Below are positions 1 to 8,904 of a DNA stretch of 64,000 nt, in pieces. The notes under the pieces are model-generated. The model had not been told where the DNA came from. It saw nothing but the letters and a program-made list of their open reading frames with translations, and made no database searches. Made by a program: the position numbers and the translations under genes. The stretch is from the NCBI RefSeq assembly GCF_900323885.1, contig NZ_OOHJ01000003.1, positions 1 through 64,000 on the forward strand. Reading direction: 5' to 3'. The stretch's first letter is position 1, and every line of letters starts with the position of its first letter. This DNA is from [Actinomadura] parvosata subsp. kistnae (GTDB lineage: Bacteria > Actinomycetota > Actinomycetes > Streptosporangiales > Streptosporangiaceae).

Positions 1-659
1 GGCGCCTGGTGCACGTCTCCAGCGACGCGATCTTCTCCGGCACCTCCCCTGGCGCCTCCTCCGGCATCTCCCCGGACGCCTCCCCTGAGGCCACCTCTGA
101 GGCCACCTCTGGGGCCGACTCTGGGGCCGACTCTGGGACCGGCTGGAGCTACGACGAGACGTGCCCGCCCGACCCCATCACCCCGTACGGGGCGGCCAAG
201 GCGGCGGCGGAGACAGCCGTGCGCGTCGTGCTCCCCGCCGCCGCCATCGCCAGAACCTCCCTCATCGTCGGCCACGGCCGCTCGGTCCACGAGACGCTGG
301 TGCACGCGCTGGCGGCGGGGACGCGCGAGGGAGTGCTGTTCACCGACGACATCCGCTGCCCCGTCCACGTCACAGACCTCGCGGCGGCGCTGCTGGAGGT
401 GGCGGCGCGCGGCCTGACGGGAGTCCAGCACGTGGCGGGGGCGGACGCGGTGAGCCGCCACGAGCTCGGCGTACTCATCGCCCGCCGCGACGGCCTCAAC
501 CCCTCCCGCCTCCGCACCGGCCGCCGGGCCGACTCAGGCGTGCCAGGGCCGCTGGAGGTGCGGCTGGACTGCACGGCGACGCAACGCCGGCTGTCCACGC
601 GGCTTCGGGGCGCCCACGAGTTCCTGGCCCCCTCCGCCGTTCCTCACAACGCCGCCTGA
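1..659 (+). CDS. RmlD-like NAD(P)-dependent sugar nucleotide reductase, 5'-truncated by window edge
   Basis: The reading frame is open to the left edge (codons from position 3) and shows about 218 C-terminal residues. Residues VHVSSDAIFSG match the strand and catalytic Ser region of dTDP-4-dehydrorhamnose reductase-type extended SDRs, and PYGAAKAAAE holds the Tyr-x-x-x-Lys catalytic pair. A later segment (RCPVHVTDLAAALLEVA) matches the usual C-terminal sugar-binding part. Between the two catalytic elements lies a Ser/Gly/Ala/Thr-rich insert made partly of 12-bp repeats (87-134), unlike typical family members. The true start and the N-terminal Rossmann Gly motif lie outside the window. The exact substrate is not deducible; the RmlD family reduces 4-keto sugars, but many actinobacterial relatives are uncharacterised. 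Confidence 0.75.
   Translation, partial: RLVHVSSDAIFSGTSPGASSGISPDASPEATSEATSGADSGADSGTGWSYDETCPPDPITPYGAAKAAAETAVRVVLPAAAIARTSLIVGHGRSVHETLVHALAAGTREGVLFTDDIRCPVHVTDLAAALLEVAARGLTGVQHVAGADAVSRHELGVLIARRDGLNPSRLRTGRRADSGVPGPLEVRLDCTATQRRLSTRLRGAHEFLAPSAVPHNAA
87..134 (+). repeat. 12-bp in-frame tandem repeat (2+2 units)
   Basis: Two copies of gaggccacctct (87-110) are followed by two copies of ggggccgactct (111-134). They encode EATS-EATS-GADS-GADS inside the RmlD-like protein. The unit is a multiple of three, so changes in copy number would keep the frame. Confidence 0.9.
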
Positions 660-1359
660 ACGCCACCCCGGCCCGCCGGCTTGAGCCACCCGCCCTGGCA
701 CGCGGCTTGAGCGCCGCCCTGAACGCCGGCGGCCCACACGAGAGCGGCGCTGATGCCACCGCCCCCCGGTCAGGCAGGAGCGAGGGCGCGGGTGCGGCCA
801 GGCAGGTGAGGCGCCGCTCCGCCAACACGCCGCGCCCCTCCCCCACGCGGCCGACCGCCGCCCGACGACCGCGCCTGAACCGGCAGGCGCCCGCGAGCGG
901 AGCGCCGCAACGGCACGCCAACGATCGCCGCCCGTCGGCGCCGCCGTCCCCGCGCGTCCAACGACACATGCCGCCGCATCCGGCGCATCAGCGGGCGCGG
1001 CACGCCGACGACCGCCGCCCCGTCACCGTCCATCGCGCACATAGCAATGCATACCGCCGGGTCCGCCGCGGCCCAGGCGGCAGCGGGCGCGGCACGTCAA
1101 CGACCACGACCCCGCCGGCGGCGCCGCGCCCCCACGTGCACAGCGGGGCATGCCGCCGCAGTCGAGGCGACGGCGGGCGCAGCATGCCTGCGACCGCCGC
1201 CCAGCCTTGTTGCGCCCGGCCGTGTACGGGCGCGACCGCGTCTTGGACCGTCCGCATCTGGACGCCGTTCGCGCCAGGAAACAGGCGGCCACCTCAGGAG
1301 ACAGACGCGCCCCCGCAACCGCCCCGCAAGGGGCGGCGCGGGGCGGCTGGGAAGGTCCG
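660..1359. repeat. Non-coding GC-rich spacer with ~90-bp degenerate repeats
   Basis: No convincing gene is seen in these 700 bases; the open frames are Arg/Pro/Ala-rich and show no family motif. A degenerate unit built around gcgggcgcggcacgccgacg recurs at about 911, 991, 1083 and 1173, giving a spacing of 88-92 bp. The spacer separates the convergent RmlD-like and FHA genes. No function is evident. Confidence 0.6.
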
Positions 1360-2812
1360 TTACCCCCGGTGTGCCTCGAAGCGGAGGGTGCGGGAGACGC
1401 CGACGCGGACCGTCGTGCCTGGGGCGATCGTGACGGGCTCGTTCGGGGGATGTCGTAGAAGTTGGGGTCGCCGGGCGGCTGGATCTGGGTGCCGTTGACC
1501 GAGCCGAGGTCGACCAGGTTGACGTCCCACCCGTCGAGCGCCACCCGCAGGTGGCGGCGCGAGACCGAGCCGTCGGGGCTGGTGACCTTGGCGGGTCGGG
1601 CGGTGCCGCCGGCGACCTCGGGCGCCCGCTCGGGGTCGCGGCCGAGGAGGTAGTCGGTTTCGAGGGGCAGCGCGGTGCCGTCGTCGAGGATGAGGACGCC
1701 GAGCGAGGGCCGCGGCCCCTTGTAGGGGACGAGGGTGCGCTGCACGAGGGCGATGCCGCAGACGGCGCAGTAGGGCACGCGGGGGTCGTTGAAGTGGTCG
1801 TTCTTGCAGTCGACGCCGTAGACGAGCGGCCGGTCGCCGTGCTCGCCCTGCTGCTCCTGCGGGGGCGGCCCGGGGTGGTCGTACTGGTCGGGCGGGCCGA
1901 GCACGGGCGGCGCGGGCTGGTCGTAGTGGTCGGGCGGGCCCATGTGCTGCGGCATCGGCTCGCCGGCGCCGTTGCCGGCGGCGGGCAGGTCGTCGTAGGA
2001 GGGGAACTGCTGCTGCTCGGGCAGCGGCTGCGGCTCCTGCGCGGGCTGGTAGGGCGGCTCCTGCGGCGGCAGGTAGGGGGGCTCCTGCGGCGTGTGGTAG
2101 GCCGGGGCTCCATGGGGGCGGGCTGGGGGCCGGAGGGCGGGCCGGGCGCGATGGGCGGCTGGTCGGCCATCGGGTACGGCGGCCGCTCGACGGGCTGCGA
2201 CTGTGGCTGCGGCTGCGGCTGGGACGGGGGCTGCTGCTGGGGCTGCTGGACGAGGTCGGGCTCGTGGTGGAAGCCGGTGGCGGGCAGCTCGCTGGTCAGG
2301 AGCCGGGCCTGGGCGGGGGCGGCGGGCCGGGCGGGGAACTCGCCGGTGAGGTCGCTGACGAGGCCGCCGCCGTGCACGATGCCGCCGTCGAAGCGGACGG
2401 CGGGGTGGGGGCTGCCGGCGCCGGGCAGGCTGAGCTCGACGCGCTCGACGGGGCCGTTGACGAGCCGGTCGGCCCAGGTCAGGGAGTCGCTGCCGGCCAG
2501 CCGGGTCTCGCCGCCGGCGGTGGCGATGGTGGCGGAGGCGGAGCCGCTGACGAGGACGGCGACGCCGCCGCCGACGGGCCCGGCGACCGCGCAGGTGGCG
2601 GGGTCGGAGGCCATGTTGGCGGCGAGCACCTGCGCGGCGCGGCGGGCCAGCGCCCGGCCGTCGCCGCCGGAGGCGGCGGTCTCGCGCAGCGCCTCGATCA
2701 GGGCGTCGGCGGCCGACTCGGCCGAGTCGCACACGAGCAGCAGCCCGCCTTCGTAGGCGACGAGACCGTTTCCAGGAAGCGGACGCACCACTCCGAAGCC
2801 TTGGTCGGTCAT
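1360..2812 (-). pseudogene. FHA-domain protein with two apparent single-base frameshifts
   Basis: The ATG at 2812 follows a good ribosome site (gggaggac). The N-terminal ~200 residues resemble a PP2C-like/unknown domain, followed by a Pro/Gln/Tyr-rich linker. A Cys/His segment (CKNDHFNDPRVPYCAVCGIA) could bind zinc. A C-terminal FHA domain shows the GR, SRRH and NG motifs (LLGRDPE, SVSRRHLRV, GSVNGTQI) that bind phosphothreonine. The product is therefore probably a reader of Ser/Thr kinase signalling. The frame breaks near 2104-2117 and again at 1445-1449, both in G runs. Adding one base at each gives an uninterrupted 484-residue protein ending EAHRG at 1360 (1453+2 bases is divisible by 3). 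I read this as an intact gene with sequence errors, though real inactivation cannot be excluded. Confidence 0.8.
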
Positions 2813-3153
2813 GCGTCCTCCCTCATGACGACCGTGCTGCGCTCATTGGTGCCCTCGCTGCGCTCGGTCACTCAACTCTCCTCCCCGGAAGCCGGCGTTG
2901 TTACGGCACCCGCACTGCCGTGCTGGCCACCAGCCATACGCATACCCAGACGGCGAGGCCGTGTCGCGGCCCCGTCGTCTCGATTCGGTGAACCGGTGGA
3001 CCGCAACAGACCCCTCAACTGTGCAAGTTTGGCCAAACAGAACACTATCGGCCAGTCGTGGCATCGCAGAAATCGCGGGGGTTGGCTCCGGGCCACCCGA
3101 AACTGCTGGACACGACCCTATCGAGGGGTCGCCGGTTAAACGAGTGGGACAAA
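2813..3153. other. Intergenic region upstream of the FHA gene
   Basis: These 341 bases lie between two genes transcribed leftwards. I see no gene. A perfect 12-bp palindrome, gtttggccaaac, at 3027-3038 sits in a locally AT-richer stretch and could be part of a promoter or operator for the FHA gene, but this is only suggestive. Confidence 0.35.
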
Positions 3154-4290
3154 TCAGACGCCGATGAAAACCCGGTTCACATCGGCCGTGGAGAGCACGC
3201 CGTAGATCTCCCCACCGGGCTCGACCAGCAGGTACTCGCTGCCGGGCGCCTCCCGCATGGCCTCGATGAGTGGCTCTCCCGACAGGCCGGCGTCGAGCAC
3301 CATGCGGGGCTCGATGGTCTTGGCGAGGGAGCCGGTGTTCACCCAGGGGCGGCGGTGCTCGGGGGTGGCCTGGACGGCGGCCTCGCTGACGATGGCCACG
3401 GGCCTGCCCTCGTGGTCGACGACGACGAGCGCGCCGGCGTGCTGCTCGGCGGCCTGCCGCAGCGCCTCCGACAGGGGCGTCTCGGCGGTCACGGGGATCG
3501 CCCTGCGCGCCAGGGCGCGCGCGTTCACCTGCGGGATCCTGGCCCTGATCTTGGCGGCGCGCAGCGACTGGCCGGCGCCCATCCAGATGAACGAGGCCAG
3601 CACCAGCGGCCACACCAGGCTGGTGGGATCGACGTCCTGACCGCTGGAGAAGGCGCTGGCGATCGGGAAGATCACCAGCAGCGCGGCCAGCACCCGGCCG
3701 CCCCACGCCGCCACGACGGTGCCGGAGCCGGGGTTGCGGGTGATCTTCCACACGCCGGCGCGCAGCATCCGGCCGCCGTCGAGCGGCAGCCCAGGCAGCA
3801 GGTTGAACACGCCGACGATCAGGTTGGCGACCCACAGCTGCCAGGTGAGCACCTCCAGGATGCCGCCGTCGTCGATCAGGTAGACGTCGGCGGCGAGCCC
3901 GAGCCCGGCCAGGCCGAGCGAGAGCGCGGGCCCCGCGGCGGCGACCATGAACTCCTTGCCCGGCGTGGGCGGCTCCTTCTCGATCTCCGACACGCCGCCG
4001 AGCAGGTAGAGGGTGATCCTGCGCACCGGCAGCCCGTACGCCTTGGCCAGGACGCTGTGGGCCAGCTCGTGCAGCAGCACCGAGACGTACAGCAGCACCG
4101 CGAACAGGAACGCCACCCCGTAGGCGGCGAAGTCGTCGAGGTGGGGCAGCATCTGCCGCATCTGGGGGCCGAACATGACGGTGATGAACGCCGCCACCAG
4201 GAACCACGTCCACGACACGTACACCGGAATGCCGAACGGCTTCCCCATCCGGATGCCGGAGGACCCCTGCCGCGGGCTCTGCTCGCTCAC
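3154..4290 (-). CDS. Site-2 protease (M50 family) with C-terminal CBS pair
   Basis: The 378-residue integral membrane metalloprotease has a zinc motif HELAHS (HExxH) in a transmembrane helix and the second M50 motif NLLPGLPLDGGRM, whose Asp completes the zinc site. Six or so hydrophobic segments span residues ~15-230. The C-terminal ~130 residues form two CBS-like repeats (ending YGVLSTADVNRVFIGV), which often bind adenine nucleotides. Rip/SpoIVFB-type enzymes cut membrane-bound substrates such as anti-sigma factors. The GTG at 4290 is chosen because ggagtgcg precedes it and because longer versions would overlap the divergent nuclease gene. The substrate is unknown. Confidence 0.85.
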   Translation of the reverse strand: MSEQSPRQGSSGIRMGKPFGIPVYVSWTWFLVAAFITVMFGPQMRQMLPHLDDFAAYGVAFLFAVLLYVSVLLHELAHSVLAKAYGLPVRRITLYLLGGVSEIEKEPPTPGKEFMVAAAGPALSLGLAGLGLAADVYLIDDGGILEVLTWQLWVANLIVGVFNLLPGLPLDGGRMLRAGVWKITRNPGSGTVVAAWGGRVLAALLVIFPIASAFSSGQDVDPTSLVWPLVLASFIWMGAGQSLRAAKIRARIPQVNARALARRAIPVTAETPLSEALRQAAEQHAGALVVVDHEGRPVAIVSEAAVQATPEHRRPWVNTGSLAKTIEPRMVLDAGLSGEPLIEAMREAPGSEYLLVEPGGEIYGVLSTADVNRVFIGV

Positions 4291-4405
4291 CGCACTCCTT
4301 GAACGTCCATTACGTGCTGTTGCTGCCTTGATGCTACGCGCCGGATCACCTCTGCCTCGTCGCGCGGAGGTTATTCTGTCGGGGTCTTGACCTAGAGTGC
4401 GGTGC

Positions 4406-5266
4406 ATGACATTGACCGAGCCGGTGATCATCGGAGCTCTCTCCCCGTCCCGGGCGGGCGATTTCATGACGTGTCCGCTGCTCTACCGCTTTCGCGTGAT
4501 CGACCAGCTCCCCGAGAAGCCGTCCCCTGCGGCGGTGCGGGGCACGGTGGTGCACGCGGTGCTGGAGCGCCTCTACGACCTGCCGGCGCCGCGCCGGTCG
4601 GTGGAGGCGGCGCTGGAGCTGCTGGGCCCCCAATGGGAGCGGCTGCTGGCCGACGATCCCCAGTACGCGCAGATGTTCGCCGACGAGGCGGAGCAGGCGC
4701 AGTGGCTCGGGCAGGCGCAGGAGATGCTGCGCCGCTACTTCACCCTGGAGGACCCGACGCGACTGGAGCCCGCCGAGCGGGAGCTGTACGTCGAGGCGGT
4801 CCTCGACGGCGGGCTGATGCTGCGGGGCTACGTCGACCGGCTCGACGTGGCGCCCACCGGCGAGGTGCGGGTCGTCGACTACAAGACGGGCAGCGCGCCG
4901 GGGCCCGACTTCGAGGCCAAGGCGCTGTTCCAGATGAAGTTCTACGCGCTGGTGCTGTGGCGGCTGCGCGGCAGCGTGCCCCGGCTGCTGCAGCTCGTCT
5001 ACCTGGGCGGTCAGGGCGAGGTGCTGCGGTACGCGCCCGACGAGGCCGACCTGCTCGCCACCGAGCGCAAGGTGATGGCGTTGTGGGCGGCGATCGAGCG
5101 GTCGCTGGAGACGGGCGAGTGGCGGGCCCGGCGCAGCCGGCTGTGCGACTGGTGCGACCACCAGGCGCTGTGCCCGGAGTTCGGCGGCACGCCCCCGCCG
5201 GTCCCCGACCGCCAGCCGGGCGACACGATCCGCAGCAACCGCCGCGCGGCCACCGACGAGCTGTAA
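4406..5266 (+). CDS. RecB-family PD-(D/E)XK exonuclease with Fe-S cysteines
   Basis: The 286-residue protein corresponds to a stand-alone RecB/AddB/Cas4-like nuclease domain. GTVVHAVLERL carries the motif I His, and GYVDRLDV plus VVDYKTG carry the catalytic Asp and Asp-x-Lys. QMKFYALVLWR matches the conserved QxxxYA motif. A Cys near the N-terminus (MTCPLLYRFR) and the C-terminal CDWCDHQALC provide four cysteines for a 4Fe-4S cluster as in AddB/Cas4. Such single-domain genes are widespread in actinobacteria and are presumed to act in DNA repair. ATG 4406 is preferred; it is divergent from the M50 protease gene with a short shared promoter region. No CRISPR locus is nearby, so a Cas4 role is unlikely. 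Confidence 0.85.
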   Translation: MTLTEPVIIGALSPSRAGDFMTCPLLYRFRVIDQLPEKPSPAAVRGTVVHAVLERLYDLPAPRRSVEAALELLGPQWERLLADDPQYAQMFADEAEQAQWLGQAQEMLRRYFTLEDPTRLEPAERELYVEAVLDGGLMLRGYVDRLDVAPTGEVRVVDYKTGSAPGPDFEAKALFQMKFYALVLWRLRGSVPRLLQLVYLGGQGEVLRYAPDEADLLATERKVMALWAAIERSLETGEWRARRSRLCDWCDHQALCPEFGGTPPPVPDRQPGDTIRSNRRAATDEL

Positions 5267-5898
5267 CACCCCGGGCCGCACGGGCACTCGGGCGCGGCCT
5301 CGCTCCGGCCGCAGCCACCGGCCGCCCCTCAGGGTGCCGCCGAGGGCCGGGCGCCGCATTGAGGTTGCGCCGCGTTGAGGCTGCGGCACGAGAGGCTTCG
5401 GCACGCCGCCTCGTTCCGGCCACGGCCGCCGGCCACGGACCGCGCCCCTGCGGGCAGGCGCACTCCCCGCGCGGCGGACGTGCGGTCGCTCCGCGCGCCA
5501 CAGGCGGGCGGGCGCTTCGCGCGGCGTAGGAGGCTGGGCTGCGCTGAGCCCGCCGGGAAGGCCAGACAACGCTCCGCGCGCCGCATGCGGGCGGGCAATT
5601 TCCGCGCTCCGCAGGTGGACGGGCCGCCTGCTGGGCGCGGGAGGCCAGGGCGGCGGTCTGCGTCCCGAGAAGGTCGAACGATGCCCCGCGTGCCGCAGAC
5701 GTGCGCGCGCTTCGCGTGCCGCAGACGTGCGCGCGCTTCGCGTGCCGCAGGTGGACGGGCGCTTCGCGTGGTGTGGGAGGCCGGGCGGTGGTCCACGGGC
5801 TGCTTCCGGTGGCCTCTCGTTCTTGAGGGTGGGGTGGGGGGCGCTAATCCTCCCACGGGAGGAGGTTCCGGGCTCTCACCTGGTCTTACAGTGAAGCG
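5267..5898. other. GC-rich repetitive intergenic region
   Basis: The 632 bases between the nuclease gene and the sensor kinase contain no recognisable gene. Fragments such as cgcttcgcg, gcgggcggg and ccgcaggtggacggg recur throughout, and a perfect-to-near-perfect 26-bp tandem repeat is present at 5688-5765. The last ~80 bases before 5899 should contain the kinase promoter. Confidence 0.6.
5688..5765. repeat. 26-bp tandem repeat, three copies
   Basis: The unit gcgtgccgcagac + gtgcgcgcgcttc occurs at 5688-5713 and 5714-5739 without change, and at 5740-5765 with a diverged second half (gtggacgggcgcttc). It lies ~135 bp upstream of the histidine kinase gene. Confidence 0.9.
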
Positions 5899-7155
5899 GT
5901 GCGCATAGACCGGAGCAGCCTCCACGACACGGTGCTCGCCGGAGTGGTGGCGGCGGCGTCCGTGGCGCTGTTCGCGCTCTACGGGCCCGATCGTCTCCAG
6001 GCGGAGGGCATCCCGGTCGAGGGGGTCAGGCCGCCGGACCTGCTGGGGGCGTTGCTGCTGGTGGTGGCGTCGGTGCCGGTGGTGGTGCGGCGGCGCTGGC
6101 CGCTGGCGGGGTTGTGTGCGGGGATGGTGCCGGAGACGCTGCTGACCGTGCTGGGTTACGGCTTGGGCATGTCGGGGCTGGCGGGGCTGGTGCTGCTGTT
6201 CTCGGTGGCGTCCTATCGGGGGCTGGCGGTGGCGCTGGCGGGGCTGGTGCTGTCGCTGGTGACGTACGTGGCGGGCATCGTGTCGAGCCCGATCAGGGCG
6301 GGCACGGTCAGCGAGTACGTCGTGACCGCGGTGGTGCTGGTGGCCGTGTGGGGGGCGGGCCGGAGCCTGCGGCTGCGCCGGGCGTACCTGGAGGAGCTGA
6401 AGGACCGGGCGGCGCGGCTGGAGCGGGCGCACGCGGCGGACACGCGGGCGGCGCGGGCGGAGGAGCGGTCGAGGATCGCGCGGGAGCTGCACGACGTGGT
6501 GGCGCACCATGTGAGCGTGATGACGGTGCAGGCGGCGGCGGCGCGGCGGGTGCTGGCCGCCGATCCGGACCTGGCCAGGGAGGCGTTGTCGGCGATCGAG
6601 CACACGGGGCGGCTGGCGATGACGGAGATGCGCAACATCGTGGGCGTGCTGCGGACCGACACGCGGGCGGAGCTGGGCCCGCAGCCGGGGGTGCGGGATC
6701 TGCCGGCGCTGGTGGAGCAGATGCGGGAGGCGGGCCTGCCGACGCGCCTGCGGGTGGAGGGTGCTCCGGTGCCGTTGCCGGCGGGCGTGGATCTGGCGGC
6801 GTACCGGCTGGTGCAGGAGGGGCTGACGAACAGCCTGCGGCACGCGGGCGCGGGGGCGGAGGCGGTGGTGACGGTCCGGTACGAGCCGTACGAGCTGGAT
6901 GTGCGGGTGCGTGACGACGGGAAGGGTGCCGTCACCCAGGGCGGGAAGGGTGCCGCTGCGCAGGCCGGGAAGGGTGCGGGGCCGCAGGACGGGAAGGGCG
7001 GGGCGGCGCAGGACGGGCCGCCGGCGACGGCTGGGCATGGATTGGTGGGCATTCGCGAGCGGGTGGCCCTCTATGGTGGAATCCTGAACATCGGTCCGCT
7101 ACCGGGGGGCGGTTTCGAAGTGCGGGCGAGGCTCCCGTTGAAGGACGGCCAATGA
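5899..7155 (+). CDS. NarL-type sensor histidine kinase (HisKA_3)
   Basis: The 418-residue protein has about four to six transmembrane segments in residues ~12-155. A HisKA_3 dimerisation domain follows (ARELHDVVAHHVSVM, with His in ELHDVV as phospho-acceptor), then an HATPase_c domain with N box (LVQEGLTNSLRHAG), G1 box (RDDGKG) and G2 box (GHGLVGIRERV). Between G1 and G2, the ATP lid holds four 8-residue repeats (residues ~341-372) not usual for the family. The GTG start at 5899 opens the first hydrophobic segment after a short polar end. The stop overlaps the response regulator start by 4 bp, so the two are co-translated. The stimulus is unknown. Confidence 0.9.
   Translation: MRIDRSSLHDTVLAGVVAAASVALFALYGPDRLQAEGIPVEGVRPPDLLGALLLVVASVPVVVRRRWPLAGLCAGMVPETLLTVLGYGLGMSGLAGLVLLFSVASYRGLAVALAGLVLSLVTYVAGIVSSPIRAGTVSEYVVTAVVLVAVWGAGRSLRLRRAYLEELKDRAARLERAHAADTRAARAEERSRIARELHDVVAHHVSVMTVQAAAARRVLAADPDLAREALSAIEHTGRLAMTEMRNIVGVLRTDTRAELGPQPGVRDLPALVEQMREAGLPTRLRVEGAPVPLPAGVDLAAYRLVQEGLTNSLRHAGAGAEAVVTVRYEPYELDVRVRDDGKGAVTQGGKGAAAQAGKGAGPQDGKGGAAQDGPPATAGHGLVGIRERVALYGGILNIGPLPGGGFEVRARLPLKDGQ
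6919..7014 (+). repeat. 24-bp in-frame tandem repeat, four copies
   Basis: Four consecutive 24-bp units, each beginning gggaaggg, encode the series GKGAVTQG, GKGAAAQA, GKGAGPQD and GKGGAAQD. They lie within the ATP-lid region of the histidine kinase. Confidence 0.9.
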
Positions 7156-7835
7156 CGATCAGAGTGCTGCTGGTGGACGACCAGCCGCTGCTGCGTACCG
7201 GTTTCCGACTGATCCTCGAGGCCGAGCCCGACATCACGGTGGTGGGGCAGGCCGGCGACGGCAAGGGCGCTCAGGAGCAGACGCGGGCGCTGCTGCCGGA
7301 CGTGGTGCTGATGGACATCCGCATGCCGGGGGTCGACGGCATCGAGGCGACCCGCCGGATCGTGCGGGAGGCGGCGCCGTCGGCGCACGTGCCGAAGGTG
7401 CTGGTGCTGACGACGTTCGACCTCGACGAGTACATCGTGGAGGCGTTGCGTTCGGGCGCGTCGGGGTTCCTGCTGAAGGACGTGCCGCCGGACGAGCTGG
7501 TGCAGGCGATCCGGGTGGTGGCGGCGGGCGACGCGATCGTGGCGCCGAGCGTGACGCGGCGGCTGCTCGACCGGTTCGCGACGCGGCTGCCGTCGGCGTA
7601 CGAGCAGGCGGCGCCGGCGCGGCTCGACCGGTTGACGGAGCGGGAGCTGGAGGTGCTGCGGCTCATCGCGAAGGGCATGTCGAACGCGGAGATCGCGGCC
7701 AAGCTCGTGGTGAGCGAGACGACGGTGAAGACGCACGTCGGCAACGTGCTGACGAAGCTGGGGCTGCGGGACCGGGTGCAGGCCGTGGTGCTGGCGTACG
7801 AGACGGGCCTGATCACGCCGGGCGCCATCTCCTGA
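7152..7835 (+). CDS. NarL/FixJ-family response regulator
   Basis: The 227-residue protein has a receiver domain (acidic pair in LLVDDQPLL, phospho-acceptor Asp in VVLMDIRMPGVDG, Thr in VLVLTTFD, Lys in FLLKDVPPDEL). A LuxR-type helix-turn-helix follows at the C-terminus (LTERELEVLRLIAKGMSNAEIAAKL ending in TVKTHVGNVLTKLGL). ATG 7152 overlaps the kinase stop (ATGA). It is the cognate DNA-binding partner of the preceding kinase. Its targets are unknown; the facing peptide transporter is convergent, so it is not obviously in the same transcript. Confidence 0.93.
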   Translation: MTIRVLLVDDQPLLRTGFRLILEAEPDITVVGQAGDGKGAQEQTRALLPDVVLMDIRMPGVDGIEATRRIVREAAPSAHVPKVLVLTTFDLDEYIVEALRSGASGFLLKDVPPDELVQAIRVVAAGDAIVAPSVTRRLLDRFATRLPSAYEQAAPARLDRLTERELEVLRLIAKGMSNAEIAAKLVVSETTVKTHVGNVLTKLGLRDRVQAVVLAYETGLITPGAIS

Positions 7836-7838
7836 CAT

Positions 7839-7869
7839 CCGCCGGGCGCCGTCTGCGGGCGCCCGGCGG
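7839..7869. terminator. Bidirectional hairpin between convergent genes
   Basis: Perfect 12-bp arms ccgccgggcgcc (7839-7850) and ggcgcccggcgg (7858-7869) enclose a 7-base loop. The hairpin sits exactly between the stops of the response regulator and the transporter ATPase. There is no U tract, as is common in actinobacteria. Confidence 0.8.
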
Positions 7870-7885
7870 CGATCCGGTCCGGGAG

Positions 7886-8904
7886 TCAGCCGGCGGTGGC
7901 GGGCGTCTGCACCGCCTGTTGCGGGGCGTTCTCCGGGAAGTGGCAGGCCACCCGGTGGCCGGAGGCGAGCTCCTCCAGCGGTGGCTCGACCTGCTTGCAG
8001 ATCTCCTGCGCCTTCCAGCAGCGGGTGTGGAAGCGGCAGGCGGGCGGCGGGTTGAGCGGGCTGGGCACGTCGCCGGTCAGGCGGATGCGCTCGCGTTCCT
8101 TGCGGCTCTTGGGGTCGGGCACGGGCACGGCCGACAGCAGCGCGTTGGTGTACGGGTGCATGGGCGAGTCGTACAGCCGTTTGCGGTCGGCGATCTCGAC
8201 GATCTTGCCGAGGTACATGACGGCGACCCGGTCGCTGATGTGCCGCACCACCGACAGGTCGTGGGCGATGACGACGTAGGTGAGGTCCAGCTCGTTCTGC
8301 AGGTCTTCGAGCAGGTTGACGACCTGGGCCTGGATGGAGACGTCGAGCGCGGAGACGGGCTCGTCGGCGATGATCAGCTTGGGTTTGAGCGCGAGGGTGC
8401 GGGCGATGCCGATGCGCTGCCGCTGGCCGCCGGAGAACTCGTGCGGGTAGCGGTTGTAGTGCTCGGGGTTGAGCCCGACGAGGCCGAGCAGGTCCTGGAC
8501 GGCTTTCTTGATGCCGTGCTCGGTCTCCACGCCCTGGATGCGGAAGGGGGCGCCGACGATGGTGCCGACGGTGTGGCGGGGGTTGAGCGACGAGTACGGG
8601 TCCTGGAAGATCATCTGCATGTCGCGGCGGAGCGGCCTGAGCTTGCCCTGCGCCATGTGGGTGATGTCCTGACCCTCGAAGACCACCTTGCCGGCGGTGG
8701 GCTCGAGGAGGCGGGTGACCAGGCGGCCGGTGGTGGACTTGCCGCAGCCGGACTCCCCCACCAGGCCGAGCGTCTCGCCCTTGAACACGTCGAAACTGAT
8801 CCCGTCGACCGCCTTGACGGCGCCGACCTGCCTCTTGAACAGGCCTTTGGTGACGGGGAAGTGCTTCTCCATGTTCTGGACGGAAAGAAGCGGCTCGTTC
8901 TCGC

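Noticed and set aside
496..1498. Frames covering the spacer between the RmlD-like and FHA genes
   Set aside because: Arg-rich shadow translations of a degenerate repeat with no motif.
2872..3096. 74-codon frame upstream of the FHA gene
   Set aside because: Lacks a ribosome site and shows no recognisable pattern; the region more likely contains a promoter.
4406..5266. Cas4 nuclease
   Set aside because: Fold and cysteines are similar, but no CRISPR or other cas gene is present and the stand-alone RecB-like form is common in actinobacteria.
5688..5765. CRISPR-like array
   Set aside because: Units are head-to-tail without spacers, there are only three, and no cas genes are present; the RecB-like nuclease nearby is not linked to an array.
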